Below the pieces are notes generated by a model, which saw only the letters and a list, made by a program, of their open reading frames with translations, was not told where the DNA came from and made no database searches. From contig CM063510.1 of NCBI GenBank assembly GCA_032207245.1, forward strand, positions 48,846,495-48,910,494: a DNA stretch of 64,000 bases, read 5' to 3'. This document shows, piece by piece, positions 1 through 13,384 of this stretch; position 1 is the first letter of the stretch; each line of letters opens with the position of its first letter. A program made the translations under genes and the position numbers. This stretch comes from Pardosa pseudoannulata. Its lineage: Eukaryota > Arthropoda > Arachnida > Araneae > Lycosidae.

Positions 1-2153
1 CAAAATTATATTTTGGTCCAATTTATCGTAAATGTATTGTATCGTTATTATATCGTAAATGTATTGTTTTGATCCTTTTTAAAACCTTTAAAGTAATTTT
101 TTCGGAAAAAAGTTAGCAATAAAAAAATTAACAATTATAAGAAGTAAGATAAAATAATTTTTAAAAATAAAAAATAAAAAAGGTAACTACATAAATATAA
201 AACTAAAATACTTTTCATATAAAACATAAAAATAACATAAAAATAAATAAAAAAGATAAAATAATTTTAAATTTAAAAACAAATAAATAACTATAAAAAT
301 AAAACACTTTTTTTATTTTCAAAAGTGAAAAGTAAAAATAAGTTATTATGCATTAATGAATAAAAATATAAACAGTAGAAACATTACAACTCTTTTTCGC
401 CATTACATTATAACAGATGGACTTATTCCAATTTAACAGGCTAATATGTTATTATGCTAGTTTTGCTTAAACTTTTATTTCTTCCATATAGTGTATATAT
501 GGAAGATAGTGTTATTTTAAATAAGACAACTTTTCTGTAAGGATTCTAATAAAATATATAGTCTTATATGATGTTATAATTTTTTACGAATAATACAAAT
601 TGCTGTAAAAAAATAAGAATACAACAGCAAATTCTAATAAAAGATTATTTGTCGGGTTGTTATTAGAGCATACAGATAAATATCACCACTTGTAAAGAAT
701 AAAACCCACCGCCTATTGAGGCATTTTTTTCTCCTTTTTTTAAAAAAAAGTAACATTTAACGTAACTAACAAAAAATCGCTATAAAAAACGTATAGGAAA
801 AAAAGGTCTCCGCCCCTTAACAAAAATTTATTTCACCCCTCTTTCAGCCACCATTATGACGGTGACATTATCGTCTGAGAGACGAGAGAGGGGGAGAGAG
901 GCGATGGGGATAGGGAATCCCATCGGTAGGGTGGTTCTAAACTTTTTATTTATTTTTTGTTTTTTTCATTTCAATCCCCCTTTCGAATATTATAGGGGGA
1001 TGAACGATAGAACGATCGATCAAAGAGCGGGGGAGGGTTGAATGAAGCATGCGCATTGCAGATCGGGCCGTTTTCTGTCACCCCTTGCAAGCGATTTTTT
1101 TATATATAAAATTTTTTGTTAACTCAAAAAACAGGGTGATTTTTCGATCAGTGCTGGTTTCAACACCCCCGACTTTTTTTTTAAAACTTTGCTGGGAAGG
1201 TGGTTTTTTAGGGGTTATTGCCCCTCTAGGAAAATTCTTGTTGCACTAGTCCTTATCAGTCCTTTAAAATGTATTTCCGGGTAAGTTTTCAAGCACAAAT
1301 TAGTCTAATATTACAACTATTCTCTACTTTAAATATTAGAAAGGTGGATAGTAGCAAAATCAAACATTTTTAATGATGGCTTAACAAGCAACTAAAATTT
1401 GAGTGAATGGAAAATAGAATTAGTAAATATAAAAGATATTAAATAAGGAAGTGTTATTTAAAATTATTTTGTAGAATACGTCAGTGTTACTCAAATGAAA
1501 CTTTTTAACATAGTTATATTTAAAATAATAATTATTTTTTGAAAAGTATTTTTCGAAATGTAAACCCGTTGTTTCCAATGCTTAGGAAGTAATCTAAACT
1601 TTAATTCCTAATAAATGAAATAAATCCTGTAATGTTAATGATTGAAATATTGGGGATTTTTAAAAATTTTTTCTTCAGTTGAAAGAAAATAAACACATGT
1701 ACATGCATAAATGATTTGGGTTATTTGTCAATCTTTTCTACGTATAAAAATATAAAATTAAATTAGAAAATTAACTATCGGCCATCACCTTTCAGAACTG
1801 CAAGGTGTGATAAAAATTTAATCAGTAGGATTACAGAGGCTTTTTCAGAAAATTCTTTGAATGTTAAATAAAATAATGACACTAAATAAAATCAGAGATA
1901 GTTAATAAATTTTCTTTTTTTATAACACATTTTTATTTAATTGGCACTGCATATCCGTCTACGTGTAAAATCTTGTTATCAATATTTCTCACACTTTCCA
2001 ATCTACAATTGAGCTGAAGTTTGGCATACTAATTTATCTTCGATGTCAATACATAAATTTATGATATATATCATTATAAATAAATTGATTCAATTTAATA
2101 AATATCGAATTTTTCAACAGTTTTTAACTTTTTTTATTTATTTCTTTATTCAT
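1..2153. other. AT-rich upstream DNA, no gene seen
   Basis: Very AT-rich sequence with short homopolymer runs and no convincing coding region on either strand. A GC-richer patch at about 780-1240 contains small ORFs with no recognisable motif and no flanking splice pattern, so I do not call them genes. Confidence 0.6.
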
Positions 2154-2223
2154 TCGTAAGTGGTTCAATGATAAAATTTTCAGCTTTCAAGCTAGTTGTT
2201 CACGTTCGATTCCAGGTGAGTTA
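2154..2223 (+). pseudogene. Decayed tRNA-like sequence (tRNA-Gly-like body)
   Basis: A 70-base stretch aligns without gaps, from memory, to the layout of a eukaryotic tRNA-Gly. The D-arm/A-box part reads TGGTTCAATGATA (from 2161) and the T-loop/B-box part reads CGTTCGATTCC (2203-2213). The intervals between them are those of a tRNA. The anticodon stem and acceptor stem no longer pair well, and the position of the anticodon reads TTC. Many differences from a normal tRNA-Gly look like C-to-T or G-to-A changes, as expected of a dead copy. It could instead be the head of an old tRNA-derived SINE. I do not think it is a functional tRNA. Confidence 0.5.
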
Positions 2224-2339
2224 GTTATTATTTTTTTTACTTTGTTTACAATAATTTTCTTGCAATTGATTTTTATTAAGAAACATGAAACAGAATTTTT
2301 ACTATCATGATTACGTAGATTGTTTTTAAATAAATGAGT

Positions 2340-2700
2340 ATTTGCAAAGGCCTAGAACAGTGCAATTAACTTGGCAACGTAGCCAATCGTGGCAACTGTT
2401 GCAAGCAGGCACCCAACGGCTTTAAAGAAGTCACGTTAACGGGGGTGGTTTTCAAGTGAAAGTTTCATCCAACGGTCGAGCCGATCGATAATATATCCCC
2501 CACCCCCCGGGCATGGCATTCATCGGGGGTCGAAGCCCTCCCTGCCAGTGCCTGTGATCTCTCGAGGTTGAAAAAAAAGGAGAAAAAAAAACTGTGCATT
2601 TAAAGGGATAGGTGGGATGTTTTTTCTGCGATGCACGACCCTTTATGGGTTCACCCGAGTTCAAAACGTGGCCCACGCAATTTCCCACGACTTTTGATTT
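2340..2700. other. GC-richer non-coding island
   Basis: Composition rises sharply against the AT-rich surroundings. It has two TGGCAAC repeats near 2370-2400 and C-rich/G-rich tracts around 2500-2540. A 78-codon minus-strand ORF here has no family features. It is a candidate regulatory or conserved non-coding element; I cannot show function. Confidence 0.3.
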
Positions 2701-2930
2701 CTCTCAGACACAGCTTATGCTTAGACAAATAAGCCGGAAAGCGATCTCTTAGTACGAAGTTGCCCCAGTGACAAAGTGAAATTGGAAAAAATAAAGATTT
2801 ATATTCAAAACGGTTTTTAATAACGCGTTTAAATTTAGTTCACTGTTACTGTCATATCATGAGCAATCGAAATTGAACGAAAAAGAGAGAATCATAGATG
2901 CAGTGATGATACACTTTTTCAGTAGTCAAA

Positions 2931-3060
2931 TATAACTGATTGCTAGGATAGGGCAGTAGTACCAGTATTATCAGTAGTATAGATAATTATAACTGATCGC
3001 TAGAATAGACCAGTAGTATAGATACATATAACTGACTACTAGTATAATATTACTAGTAGT
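2931..3060. repeat. Imperfect short tandem repeat
   Basis: TATAACTGA recurs at 2931, 2988 and 3027. It is interleaved with repeated CAGTAGTA and GCTAG words, so the stretch looks like a degenerate minisatellite with units of about 40-57 bp. Confidence 0.5.
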
Positions 3061-5383
3061 AATAAACACGTGGAACGTGCAGCCTTCGGAAGTTTAATGT
3101 GCAGTCTTCATAAATCTAGCTCTTGAATAAATTAATAGTTAGTTATATAGGATACGGTAATTTCAAAATTAATGCAATTAAATAATGAGTAGTATGTATT
3201 AGTGATTACTGATAGTAATAGGCAATTGTTACTTTCAAGGAAAAAACACACTTCCCAGTAATACATATTTTCCATTGGATTTTAAAATTATTTTACGTAT
3301 AGTTTTACAACTTGATATTATTTTTTTATTGTATTTATACATAATGTAAATTTATTTAAAATGCTTGTAATTATTATTTTTATTTGAAGTATCATTTAAA
3401 TATATAGCTGTTTGTTAAGAAAATTAATGATTAATGTTATAGCAAGTTATTTCTCTTGTGTAAATACAAAGGGAAATTCACTTTGAAGCATTTTATGTTG
3501 AATAATAAATTAATGTTTCTTAGGCCATTATTTCTTTATAATGCTATACATTGATAAACCTATTCGGAAGCTGTAACAATTTCATAAAAGTTGTATTTAT
3601 ATCGACTTAGCGGCTTTCTTTATAACTCCCTAATTTAAACGGCGCTTTTAATGTTAAACTAGTTCCCCAACACTGGTGGATAAGTTTGAATTAATGAATG
3701 TTTCAACCAAAAATAAAAACAGTATAAACGTGAAATATGCTTATACATTTTATATTTGTATCATATATTTTCATTACATCATATATATTCATCACACCAA
3801 ATAAAATCTTTTCTTTTTCGTGGGATGTGCTTGCATTTCACTTCAAATACCGAAAATTACCCGAGCAATATAATAGAACTGAATAGATCAGTTATAATAC
3901 GTTTTAAAAGATACATTTTTAAATAAAATATTATATGTCCGGATAATTTCATGTTTTTATTCTACTTTTCTTTTAAAAATGATCAGTATGTTTTATATAG
4001 TCCCATTTAAAACCTTTCATATGGTTTTCCTGAACCTATTGAGCAGTACATCTGTAAGAAACAGAAAATGGTAATTTTACTGTATTTTTATTGTATTCTA
4101 AATATATTGTCTTCATTTGCTGAACTTTTAATCAAGAAACAAAGAAATTAAATTCATAAATTTTGAGTCTTAAATCGTTATCAAGTATGACATTGCTTGC
4201 CATATCATCCAAAACCAATTTTGCTTTGTTGATTCCATAGAAACATTTCGTGAAGGAAATAAATGACATCAGACGAGCACACGCACATATTTTATATTGC
4301 AAACCGATGGTGTTAGGACCACAGATTATGTGCCAGTTTCGTTGCATGATTGATATACTAATTCCATAAAAGAAGGTGTGTGGTTTTCACCTTGAAACCG
4401 AAGACACTCCGTTTGATCCAGGATACCAAGCAACAACAAAAAGCAAAATTAGTAAACAACCCACAAGCGTATTTCCCAGCGTTAAAAAATTAAATGAACC
4501 AAGAATAACTGCTTCAGCAAGCATACGCCAAGCTATTTTCCAATTTTAAATGCTACATCCTGACAACCGCAAGGGGATTACGAGTCAAGGCCACAATCAC
4601 AGAGCATCCAAAACCACAAGATCCCCTCCCCACTCCTTCCTCCCTTTCTCCTCCGATCAAATAAACATCCCAAAGCATCTTTCCAAATTACTTTCAGTAT
4701 AAGCAAATCTTAACTCTTTACTGCTAGCTAACAAGATACTCTGTCTAGCAGTACAGGCAGAGCGGTATTCACGTGACTCCCAGGTCAGCGACCTTTCCGA
4801 GCGCAGGCGCAACACTGACACACAAAACGGACTGTATGAGAAGAAACGGTGCAGTCACTGATGCGATCGAAAAATGCAGGAAAGATATAAAAAGATAGAG
4901 AAATAATGGAATTCTTACAGTATAGGAGGAGGTTTGGCATACATTAAAAAAAATAGTTTGACTACCAAATCATACTCATTCCATATCCGTCCCTTTCGCT
5001 TTTAAATTCGATGCACACATTTGTACGAAAATCTGAATGCACGTCATGATTCCTTCGATCGATTTAGACTCTCCCAGTTAATTTAGCAGCCTTAAGAAAA
5101 TACACCATTTATGAGGATATGTATGGCATTTGCATTTTGTGGGATCAAATGAGATTTTATATGAATTATTAAAATAAAACTACTGTGTAACTTATTGTGA
5201 ATGGAAATAAATGTAGTGAATTCTATATATACGGATATAATTTCATGTACTGCAGATTCATGTAAATTTCTTTTAGTTCCTTACACTAAATTTAATGCAG
5301 GTAATTTTGAGGTAAAGTGTATGTACAGTATTAAAAAATACGTGTTATTTCATTATATAAACTGTTTGTTTATGGAGGTGTAT

Positions 5384-5425
5384 AAGGTTAAGTCAATGAA
5401 CAATAAGGTTGAGTCAATGAGTGAA
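5384..5425. repeat. Two-copy 21-bp tandem repeat
   Basis: AAGGTT(A/G)AGTCAATGA occurs at 5384 and again at 5405. Confidence 0.5.
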
Positions 5426-6650
5426 TGTGGTTTTCGTTTCGTAAATTTGCTCATAATTTTTGAATGGTATTGTGACATTTGTGCTGTGAGTGCAGCAAAG
5501 GAATCTAACATGTAATCTTCAATACCCACAGTCATTAGGAAAGTCACTGAAAATGAATCACCAAGAGCCATTGGGAAACTGGAGAAATGCCGAAAATATG
5601 ATCAAGAATTTTTAATTCTATATATTTTATCCTTAAATATTTCTAAATTGTAGCGAAGCAGATATGTGATAAATATACTTTAAATCATCTCATAAGTATC
5701 TAACAAATATAATGTATTCTGTTTTTTTTTTTTGTTTTTTTTGTATAAAAAAAATATGCACCAAAAATTATGTATGCATTTCAAATGAATGAATGCATAA
5801 TCAGAAATCATACATAACGAATCAGAAAATGCATTTTTATACAGAAGCTGCATTGTCACATCATTTACTCGTCTTAGCATTGTTTCCCATGCAATACAAT
5901 TGTACTTCCTCTCCCTTAAACGCATACGTTTTACACGATAGCGTTTTGAATTCCTCGTAGACAAATTACAAACATTAAGTGCCTCTATCGGTGATCGATC
6001 TTAGAAATCCGCATCTCGCAATGTGTGCTCAACCAACTGAACAAACTGCGGACTTGTCGACAATTCTCTTTTCCCTTTTTTTTTGCCATGCTAACTTTCC
6101 TTGCGTTATTTTTCCTTTTTCCTTCTTTGGATCTGCGCAAAGTCTTTTCATAGCTCAGTCCGATTTGCGCCTATGTCATAACGAGGGAAAATATTAGCTG
6201 ATATACTTTTCAAGTAGCAAAATTTTGGCGCCCTCTCTTTTCTTTGCTATGAATATATCTGCGAATATATGAAACATTTATTAAACTTAACTTATTACTC
6301 TAAGCGAATAAATAAATGTAAGCGAATTACATCTGTACCCATAACGCAGTATATAAAACTGGTTACCAGAATTTATAGTGTCCTTGTAGAAACAGTTTCT
6401 CGTTTGAGATCATTGTAAAGACCATTAATTGTTGACAATAAACAAGCAAATCTTCATCTTGCTTAAGTAACGGACAAAAAAAGATAGCTTTCAATTGATT
6501 AATAATTGTTTATTTTAAATTTCGTAAAATTGAAAATAGGTCACAATAGTTTAAATTTATATTAAAGTTTTTGAGGAACCCTAAATGTTATCAATATACT
6601 CATATTATTTTTTATGTATAACGTATTCCTCAGCAATAACATGGACCTCT

Positions 6651-6682
6651 GGGGGTCCGTAGAAACCATTTGGGAACCACTG
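6651..6682 (+). mobile_element. hAT-like transposon terminus (remnant)
   Basis: The sequence GGGGGTCCGT followed by TTGGGAACCACTG, ending at 6682, has the typical look of a hAT-superfamily right end (GGGGTCC...GAACCACTG). A weakly matching inverted partner, ACTGGTTACCAGAA, starts near 6360 and would give an element of about 325 bp. I see no matching 8-bp target duplication, so only the right end is called. Recognition rests on general knowledge of hAT termini, not on a search. Confidence 0.4.
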
Positions 6683-7454
6683 ATCTACGGGCATTGTATT
6701 ATCTCCAAGTTCAAAATATAAAATACCTGGCTGGACTTCAGGAGGTTTGCAGAGCTCTAATACTTTGTACAGTGTACTTCTGAAGCAAACATCAGCATGT
6801 TTATGAGACTTTCTAGTTACCGACCTTTAAGTGTCCAACGTTCGGGCCGAGAAACAAATAAAGTTTGGCAAACAGCCCAAGGTCAATAACCCATGCAAAA
6901 TATTTTCCGGGCTCATTTCCCTAACCTCACAGTACCGAGGAAATTCAAGCCTAGCTTCCCAATATTTGTACCTATGGTATACACCCGTTTAAAATCATAA
7001 TTGAAGGAAGTTACAGTTAAAGTTCAACAACCTCGAAAGGGCTACTGGGCAAACGTAAACAAGAAGGAGTGGCGCGGATATGTTATCGTCTGTTCGCTGT
7101 TTGTGCATTTGTACCTAGAGACCAGGGGGTAGGGGAAGAGGTGTCAGCTGATAGGGGTTGGCCCACCCCATGAGAAAAATGTTTATGGAAGGTAAAATTT
7201 CGAAACGGACGTAAGGTCACTGCGGAGAGATCATTTATCTTTCTCGTTGTTTATCAGTGGGATACAAAGGATAGGGACCTGGGCTAATAACAGGGGTGCG
7301 GCGTATTTCACCTGGAAAACAGAAATGCTCCAAAAGAGTTTTTATTGTAAAAGGATTTTTGACCCTTGCTTTCTGCTGTGAGTTTAATTATAAAACAATG
7401 TGATCAAGACATATTAACCTCTTGTATCAATGAGTTTCAGATTTGCAACCTACC
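6683..7454. other. Non-coding DNA with GC-richer island at 7020-7320
   Basis: No gene seen. The 7020-7320 part is GC-richer and holds several GATA-like words (TTATC near 7237 and 7251, GGATA near 7269). It is a possible enhancer-type element, inferred from composition only. Confidence 0.3.
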
Positions 7455-8300
7455 TAAAAGTCATTGACACAGTGAATTTTATATAATACTTTTGTTAACT
7501 GTTTTCATCTTGCAACGTTGCAACTACCACATTTTTCTCTTTGAACCAACTGATGTACTAAATTTAATTTTCACATAAAAATTTCATTCATCGTTACAAC
7601 CAGATGTGCATGATTATTACTGAAACTTTGAATTTGTTGAATTAAACAAACAGATTTCCTAAATTAAATTTCGTCTTTGGCATAATTAACTTTGTAAGAC
7701 GGATTTTGCTGATTGTTGTTATCTTGCAACGCTGCAACTACTACAATTTGCTCATTGAATCCGTCCGAATTGACGATACTAAATTTAGTTATCACATCAA
7801 AATTTCATTCATCGTTTCATCAGATGTGCATGATTATTACTGAAAGAAATTTTGGATTCGTTGAATTAAACAAACGGATTTCTTACATTTGTCATTTAAC
7901 ACAAGCGAACGTTGTAAGACAGGCTTTGTTGAATGTAGTTGTCTTGCAACTAACGCAATTTGCTAATATAATCCGTGCCAATGAGCAAAATTAAATTTAA
8001 TTTTCGAATCAAGATTTCATTTATTGTTTGATCAGATGTGCATTTTTATTACTGAAATAAACTCTAGATATATTCAATTATGCTAGCGGATTTCTTAAAT
8101 TAAATTTCTCATTTAACACAGTGAACTTTATAAGACATGTTTTGTAGATTGTTATTGTCTTGCAAAGCTGCAACTACACAATTTCTCATAGAATCCGTAC
8201 CAAATGGCGATACAAAATTTAATTTTTTCATCAAAATTTCATTCATCGTTTTATTAGACGTGCAGAATTATTACTAAAATAAACTTTAAATATGTTGATT
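7455..8300. repeat. ~215-bp tandem repeat, about four diverged copies
   Basis: The anchor TCTTGCAA(C/A)GYTGCAACTAC, or its decayed form, starts at 7508, 7722, 7942 and 8158, giving spacings of 214, 220 and 216. Between anchors the order of words is conserved: TAAATTTAATTTTCA, ATTTCATTCATCGTT, AGATGTGCATGATTATTACTGAAA, then an ATTAAACAAACGGATTTCTTA-like word and CATTTAACACA. The 93-codon ORF at 7713-7994 lies entirely inside the array and is a by-product. The copies have drifted by substitutions and small indels, so the array is old. Confidence 0.85.
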
Positions 8301-9958
8301 TTTTTTAAATGCGAAAACGTCAGAAATAAATTTGTCAGAGACAGTTTCAACTGCTTTATGTAATGACAGTTTTTGTGTAAAATAACTTAAAATATTTTCA
8401 ATTATATGCAATTAATTTTTGTTTGTAGAAAGCGAGCTGTTTATGCCATTAACTTTTCCTTTTTTATGTAGTTCAGTTTTTAATTATTTTTTAAATATTT
8501 GAAATAATGTATTTTAGCATTTGGGGAAATATTTTTACTTCTTTGTACAAAGTTAAAGAAGTATTGTAATCCCGAAAAATTTCAGTTCTCCGATTTCAAC
8601 GATTATGCAAGGAAAATTAATTTTTTCTATAACTCTGAATACATCTGAAATATTAAAAGCAAATTCAATAATAATTTTTGTAGTATGTATTGCGTGAAAT
8701 TTTGCTTTTCCTCACTATCTCTATTTAAAGTCTACTTTTCTGAAAGACCGATTTTTTAAAGTTTAGTGGGTGGCGTTTTAAGAGAGATTTCACTCCATTC
8801 CTTACAGATGCTTATTCTGCTAACATTCTGATACTGCAAAGAAAAACGTTGTACAGGAATTTTATCAGCCGGTTTTTATTTTCTCGTATAAAATAATCAA
8901 GTGAAAAATTAGTGATTCATTGTTGTAAACTATAAATTAACGGTATTCAATTAAAATATCTAATTTTATGTTCTATATTCAAATTCCAACTCAAATCATT
9001 GTTTGACAAATGCTATTTTTGTTATTGAAAATAAATAAATAATGAATTTCATAAGTCCTCTTCTTTTCGTTATTTCCCTGTAAAATAGGAGAAAAGTGCT
9101 TTATAGAAATGTACGGGGAAAGCCGTATTCTGAATAAAAGTGGGTAATTTATATACGATTTGAATTCTTAAACGGTAGCAACTTTTTTAGTTATGTATTA
9201 ACAATACACTTTCTATATTATATTTTGTATGCTTTCAAAACAGTAATATTTGATTTTTTTTTTTAAAAAAAGAAGAGAAACTTCCAATTTTAAATTTCTG
9301 AACTGAGAAGTATCAGACCACATAGTACTTAAACTATGTAATAGCATAGTTGAAGTATTATAAATACTTTAACACATAAGAAACTGAATTTAAAATTACA
9401 TTGAAAAGAACAAGTCAGTGTATTATAAATAGCACATAATTATTATTATTTATGCTGTTACATAGTTAAAGTCATTTGTATGGATTTATCCATTTATCTG
9501 GTTTAGGTATGCTTAACTTATTGTACCTCAAAATTTCCAATACGAAAAATGCTCTGTTGTTGAAATATTTAATTTCAAGCATGTAAAAATAAGTTTTAAA
9601 AGTTCAGGAACTGCAAATAAAATTTGTTCACACAGTAGTATATCTGCAGCAAATAAATATTTAAGTATTTTAAAATTTTTAAAAAAGATAAAAGTTTTTA
9701 CATAAAGAATTTTAACCTACTCTTGGAAAGAGAATTTACTCAGTATGTCTTTAGTCTTTTAAATTTTATTCGTCCAAAGTTTATTCCTGTTCGAGCAATA
9801 AAAACCTAAACAGCAGTCCAAATTGTCCTCCACATTCTTTGAAAGAAGGGAAAGTTTAGACTTTTAAATTTCAATTACTTAATATTTCTTTCCTTAAGTC
9901 AAGACAGAGTTCTAAACTGTCAGTAAAGGTATCAACATATATGTAACACGAAACCCAG
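8301..9958. other. AT-rich DNA, nothing recognised
   Basis: No coding region, RNA gene or clear repeat was seen on either strand. Confidence 0.5.
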
Positions 9959-10016
<58 letters not shown>

Positions 10017-10079
10017 CACACACACATATACATACATATATATATATTATACATACATACACGTATATATATCATATCT

Positions 10080-10163
<84 letters not shown>

Positions 10164-10212
10164 CAGTTCAAGTTATTAATGGGAAAGGAAAGGAAAGCAA
10201 AGCATAAAACGA

Positions 10213-10297
<85 letters not shown>

Positions 10298-10298
10298 A
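9959..10298. repeat. Compound (TA)n/(CA)n microsatellite
   Basis: A (TA)n block of about 50 bp opens it. Then come (CA)n runs near 10011 and 10083-10110, a second (TA)n block to 10156, a 50-bp unique spacer, and finally (TG)n, (TA)n, (TG)n and (TGTA)n. Several overlapping ORFs encode only alternating Ile/Tyr or Thr/His/Val/Cys and are artefacts. Confidence 0.95.
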
Positions 10299-12130
10299 CA
10301 TGTATGCATATATGAAGTACTGTAAGGGATTTACTTCTGTTTCAAAACACCGATTAGTACATGAAATTTTTTCTGTGACATTAGAAAATCAGAGCTTATC
10401 TTTTTCTAAATAAACAAACCATACGATAAAAGCATAACTAAATCTCTTCATGATTCAAATGACAAGAATATTTCAAGTGACTTCATAAAATTTAAATTAT
10501 AACTTTCAACTTAAAATTGAGTTCATTGACCTTAATTGAATCGCAATTCCACCATTATTAACTATTATTTAATTTATTCGAAAATAGTGGTAATCTACGC
10601 ATCTCTCTCGATATATTTTATAAATGATTAAAACCTTCGTGTTCTGAAAGCAGTTCATTATATAAATGGTAAATAAGTAGGTTCTCTGTATTATATACAT
10701 TTCGAACAGTGTGACTGAAGCAAAATAAAATGAACATCAGTTTTTGAATCTTTCGAAGAGATCCTTTTAGAATAAATTTTTAACTGATATAGGCTTTGCT
10801 AGTTTTCTCTGTGAATGATGTTAATAAATTAGAGTGTTTTTTACACATTCTAAGGGAGGGGAGAGGGATCTAGTGTTAAGCCAAAACCAGTTTGAAGGAA
10901 TTTTTTTTTAATGAAAAATCTCCATAAGTATGCATTGAACCACGTGCATTCACTTTTAAAATTACTCAACTTCAAGGTTTAGAACTTTGCATTTCCGATA
11001 GCAACACTTTCTATCCTCCCTTTTTTACCCCCTCTCACACCGACTACGATAAATAAACAAAACTGCGGCAATTGAAAGAAATGTACGTTGGAACTTCACG
11101 TTGAAAAAAAAATCGTCTGCCTTTTAAAACTTCCGTTTTCTGAAAGTGAAGTGAAGTAAGTATAGGGGGGTGCCGTGCGTTGACCCCGTCTGTTAGGTAT
11201 AGAGGAAAGAGGGGGTAATTCCGCCAAAAAAGGGGGTTCGTTCACTCCTTCATATTCACTACTTCCGTATACTAATAGTGGAGTCTGATGACTAATTCAC
11301 ATGCAGGAATTTCAGTAGAATTCTTGGCATTTTTTTTTTCAGATTTTATTTTGCTTTTAAAATGAAAGAAAAACGATATCAGAAAATATGAAAACATTTG
11401 AGAATTATCTCACCATAGTTTTCTTATTATCATCAATATTTAACTCTTTATTTGCTTTTCATCTCAGCCGATTGATTTGGACCGATTTTTTTTAAACTAC
11501 TTTCATTTGTTTTCAAAGAGAGATTGTCTTGATTTTTTACAGTTTTACCTAGAAGTTTATCGAAATAAAAATTAGTGGATTAAACTTAAATTAAAAAAAT
11601 TTTTTTTTTTCAAGCACAGTCAAGTATTTGAAATAGTTTTTTTCTGATTTTACAAAATTTGGTCATAGTTAATAAATTTATACGTGATGCATAAATTTAT
11701 TAAGTATTACTAATTTTAGTAAATAGCATAAAATCTCATCAAAGTTAAAAAAAATAGACTGACTTAAATTATCTGAAAAATTCGAAAATGATTGTGTATA
11801 TTAGTATGATTGTATTTAAATTATTATTTTCACTTATAAACTAAGAAAACATTAAAGAAATTTAAATGTTTATTATTCAATATACTGTATTGTAAGAGAA
11901 AGAGTTCTCTATCCTATAGGTGTGTGTACCATGTATAGATAATCAATTTTACATCAAAATACAAAAATAGAAGTAATAAATGAAAAAATCAGGCAATAAT
12001 AATCTAAATAATTAAACAGATAAATGATAATAAGAAAACAATAATGTTGACGCAGATTCAGAAAAGTGTATGGGAGTTAAAATGTATTTTTAATAGTGCC
12101 AATCTTCATTTTAACACATCCTTCAAGGAC
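10299..12130. other. Non-coding DNA, nothing recognised
   Basis: AT-rich apart from a somewhat GC-richer stretch at about 10850-11270 (with CACGTG at 10941). No gene is supported. Confidence 0.5.
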
Positions 12131-12246
12131 ACACACAGTCATTTATATATATGTATGTGTGTGTATGTATATATATGTATATAAGTATGTATATTATTAT
12201 GTATATATATATATGTATATTTATATGTATCTCTCTCTCACTCCAT

Positions 12247-12283
<37 letters not shown>

Positions 12284-12436
12284 CATATAAATATTTAAGT
12301 ACGATTTCTTTAGTAATGTACACACTTATATATATATTTGTATGCACGTGTGTACGTATATGTATAAATGTACATACACACATATAAATATATGTATGTA
12401 TAGATTTATATTTGTATCTATCTATCTACCTATTTA

Positions 12437-12512
<76 letters not shown>
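12131..12512. repeat. Compound microsatellite (TA, TGTA, CA, TC)
   Basis: Mixed TA/TGTA/CA repeats run from 12131, a (TC)n run occupies about 12437-12463, and a (TA)n block ends near 12512. The ORFs in it are pure repeat translations. Confidence 0.95.
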
Positions 12513-12513
<1 letters not shown>

Positions 12514-13384
12514 TTTGAATTTCATGTAAACAGTGGAACAAGAAATAGCTGTTATTTAGAAATAATTCTCGGTTACCATATACGACTTATAGGATTAAGA
12601 GATGGTTGAAAGAAATTCTGTTGAACAACAACAATCCAGCTCTATATAATCCAATTTTCCATTTTTATTTTTGGAAAAAATATAGAGGAAATGTTGAAAG
12701 GAAGAAAAACAATAGTTATGTTTCAGAGTCAACATTCATTTATCAAATCCTTAACAATAAATAAAAGTAAATTTGTCGTAAGATAGCTGTAAAAGAATCT
12801 CTCTCTCTTTTTTTCCCCTAATGGATTACAGATTACTGAATATTAAAAGAATTGAAAATTAGGTTCCCAACATGAAAAAGAGGGTCGTGAATTTTATTAA
12901 ATTTTAGTAAAGCTTTTAATAAAGGAAGAATTGAAAAATAAACTGAGTATATCATTTAACTTTTTTCTGGGCATTAATCAAATAAAGATTTATTAATTAA
13001 AATATTAATAAATAGTTTTATGAAATATTTTTAAATTGGTTTTTAGTGCAGTGTTTTGTAGATATCGTTTAGGAATTATGAGTAATAACTTGATAACTTA
13101 CAATTCGTCTATGAAATGTAAAATTTTGTCAACCTGTGCAGTCTTCCGAGAAATATTCTTTCAACAAATGTTATCACTGTATCTTCACTTTTTCACTTTG
13201 TGGTAAAACGTTTATCGACGTATGTTGCGGATAGGACAATAAAACGATAAGTTTATTTATATTTTTTTATTTAATGAATGTGGAACTCGCAATGATCTTC
13301 GAAAAATTCAACTGAGTCATGGTGTTACCAAAACAATTATAATAATTGTATCAGATTTAAGAAAAAATGCCGTAAAGTTTTAAG
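12513..13384. other. AT-rich DNA, nothing recognised
   Basis: No gene or clear repeat was seen. Confidence 0.5.

Larger units (their letters stand above)
2701..6650. other. Non-coding DNA with minor repeats
   Basis: No supported gene. It contains a short imperfect repeat at 2931-3060, a two-copy 21-bp repeat at 5384-5425 and a GC-richer patch at about 4380-4880. The patch includes CACGTG at 4770. The ORFs at 5201-5515 and 5680-5964 are low-complexity and show no domain. Confidence 0.5.

Noticed and set aside
6350..6682. Complete hAT element from about 6357 to 6682
   Set aside because: The left-end match is weak and the 8-bp flanks do not match, so only the right terminus is reported.
9871..10413. 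Overlapping ORFs of 63-105 codons on both strands
   Set aside because: They translate (TA)n/(CA)n repeats into Ile/Tyr and Thr/His/Val/Cys runs; no gene. The same applies at 12.1-12.6, 22.2-22.6, 26.0, 27.5, 52.1, 58.1 and 63.0 kb.
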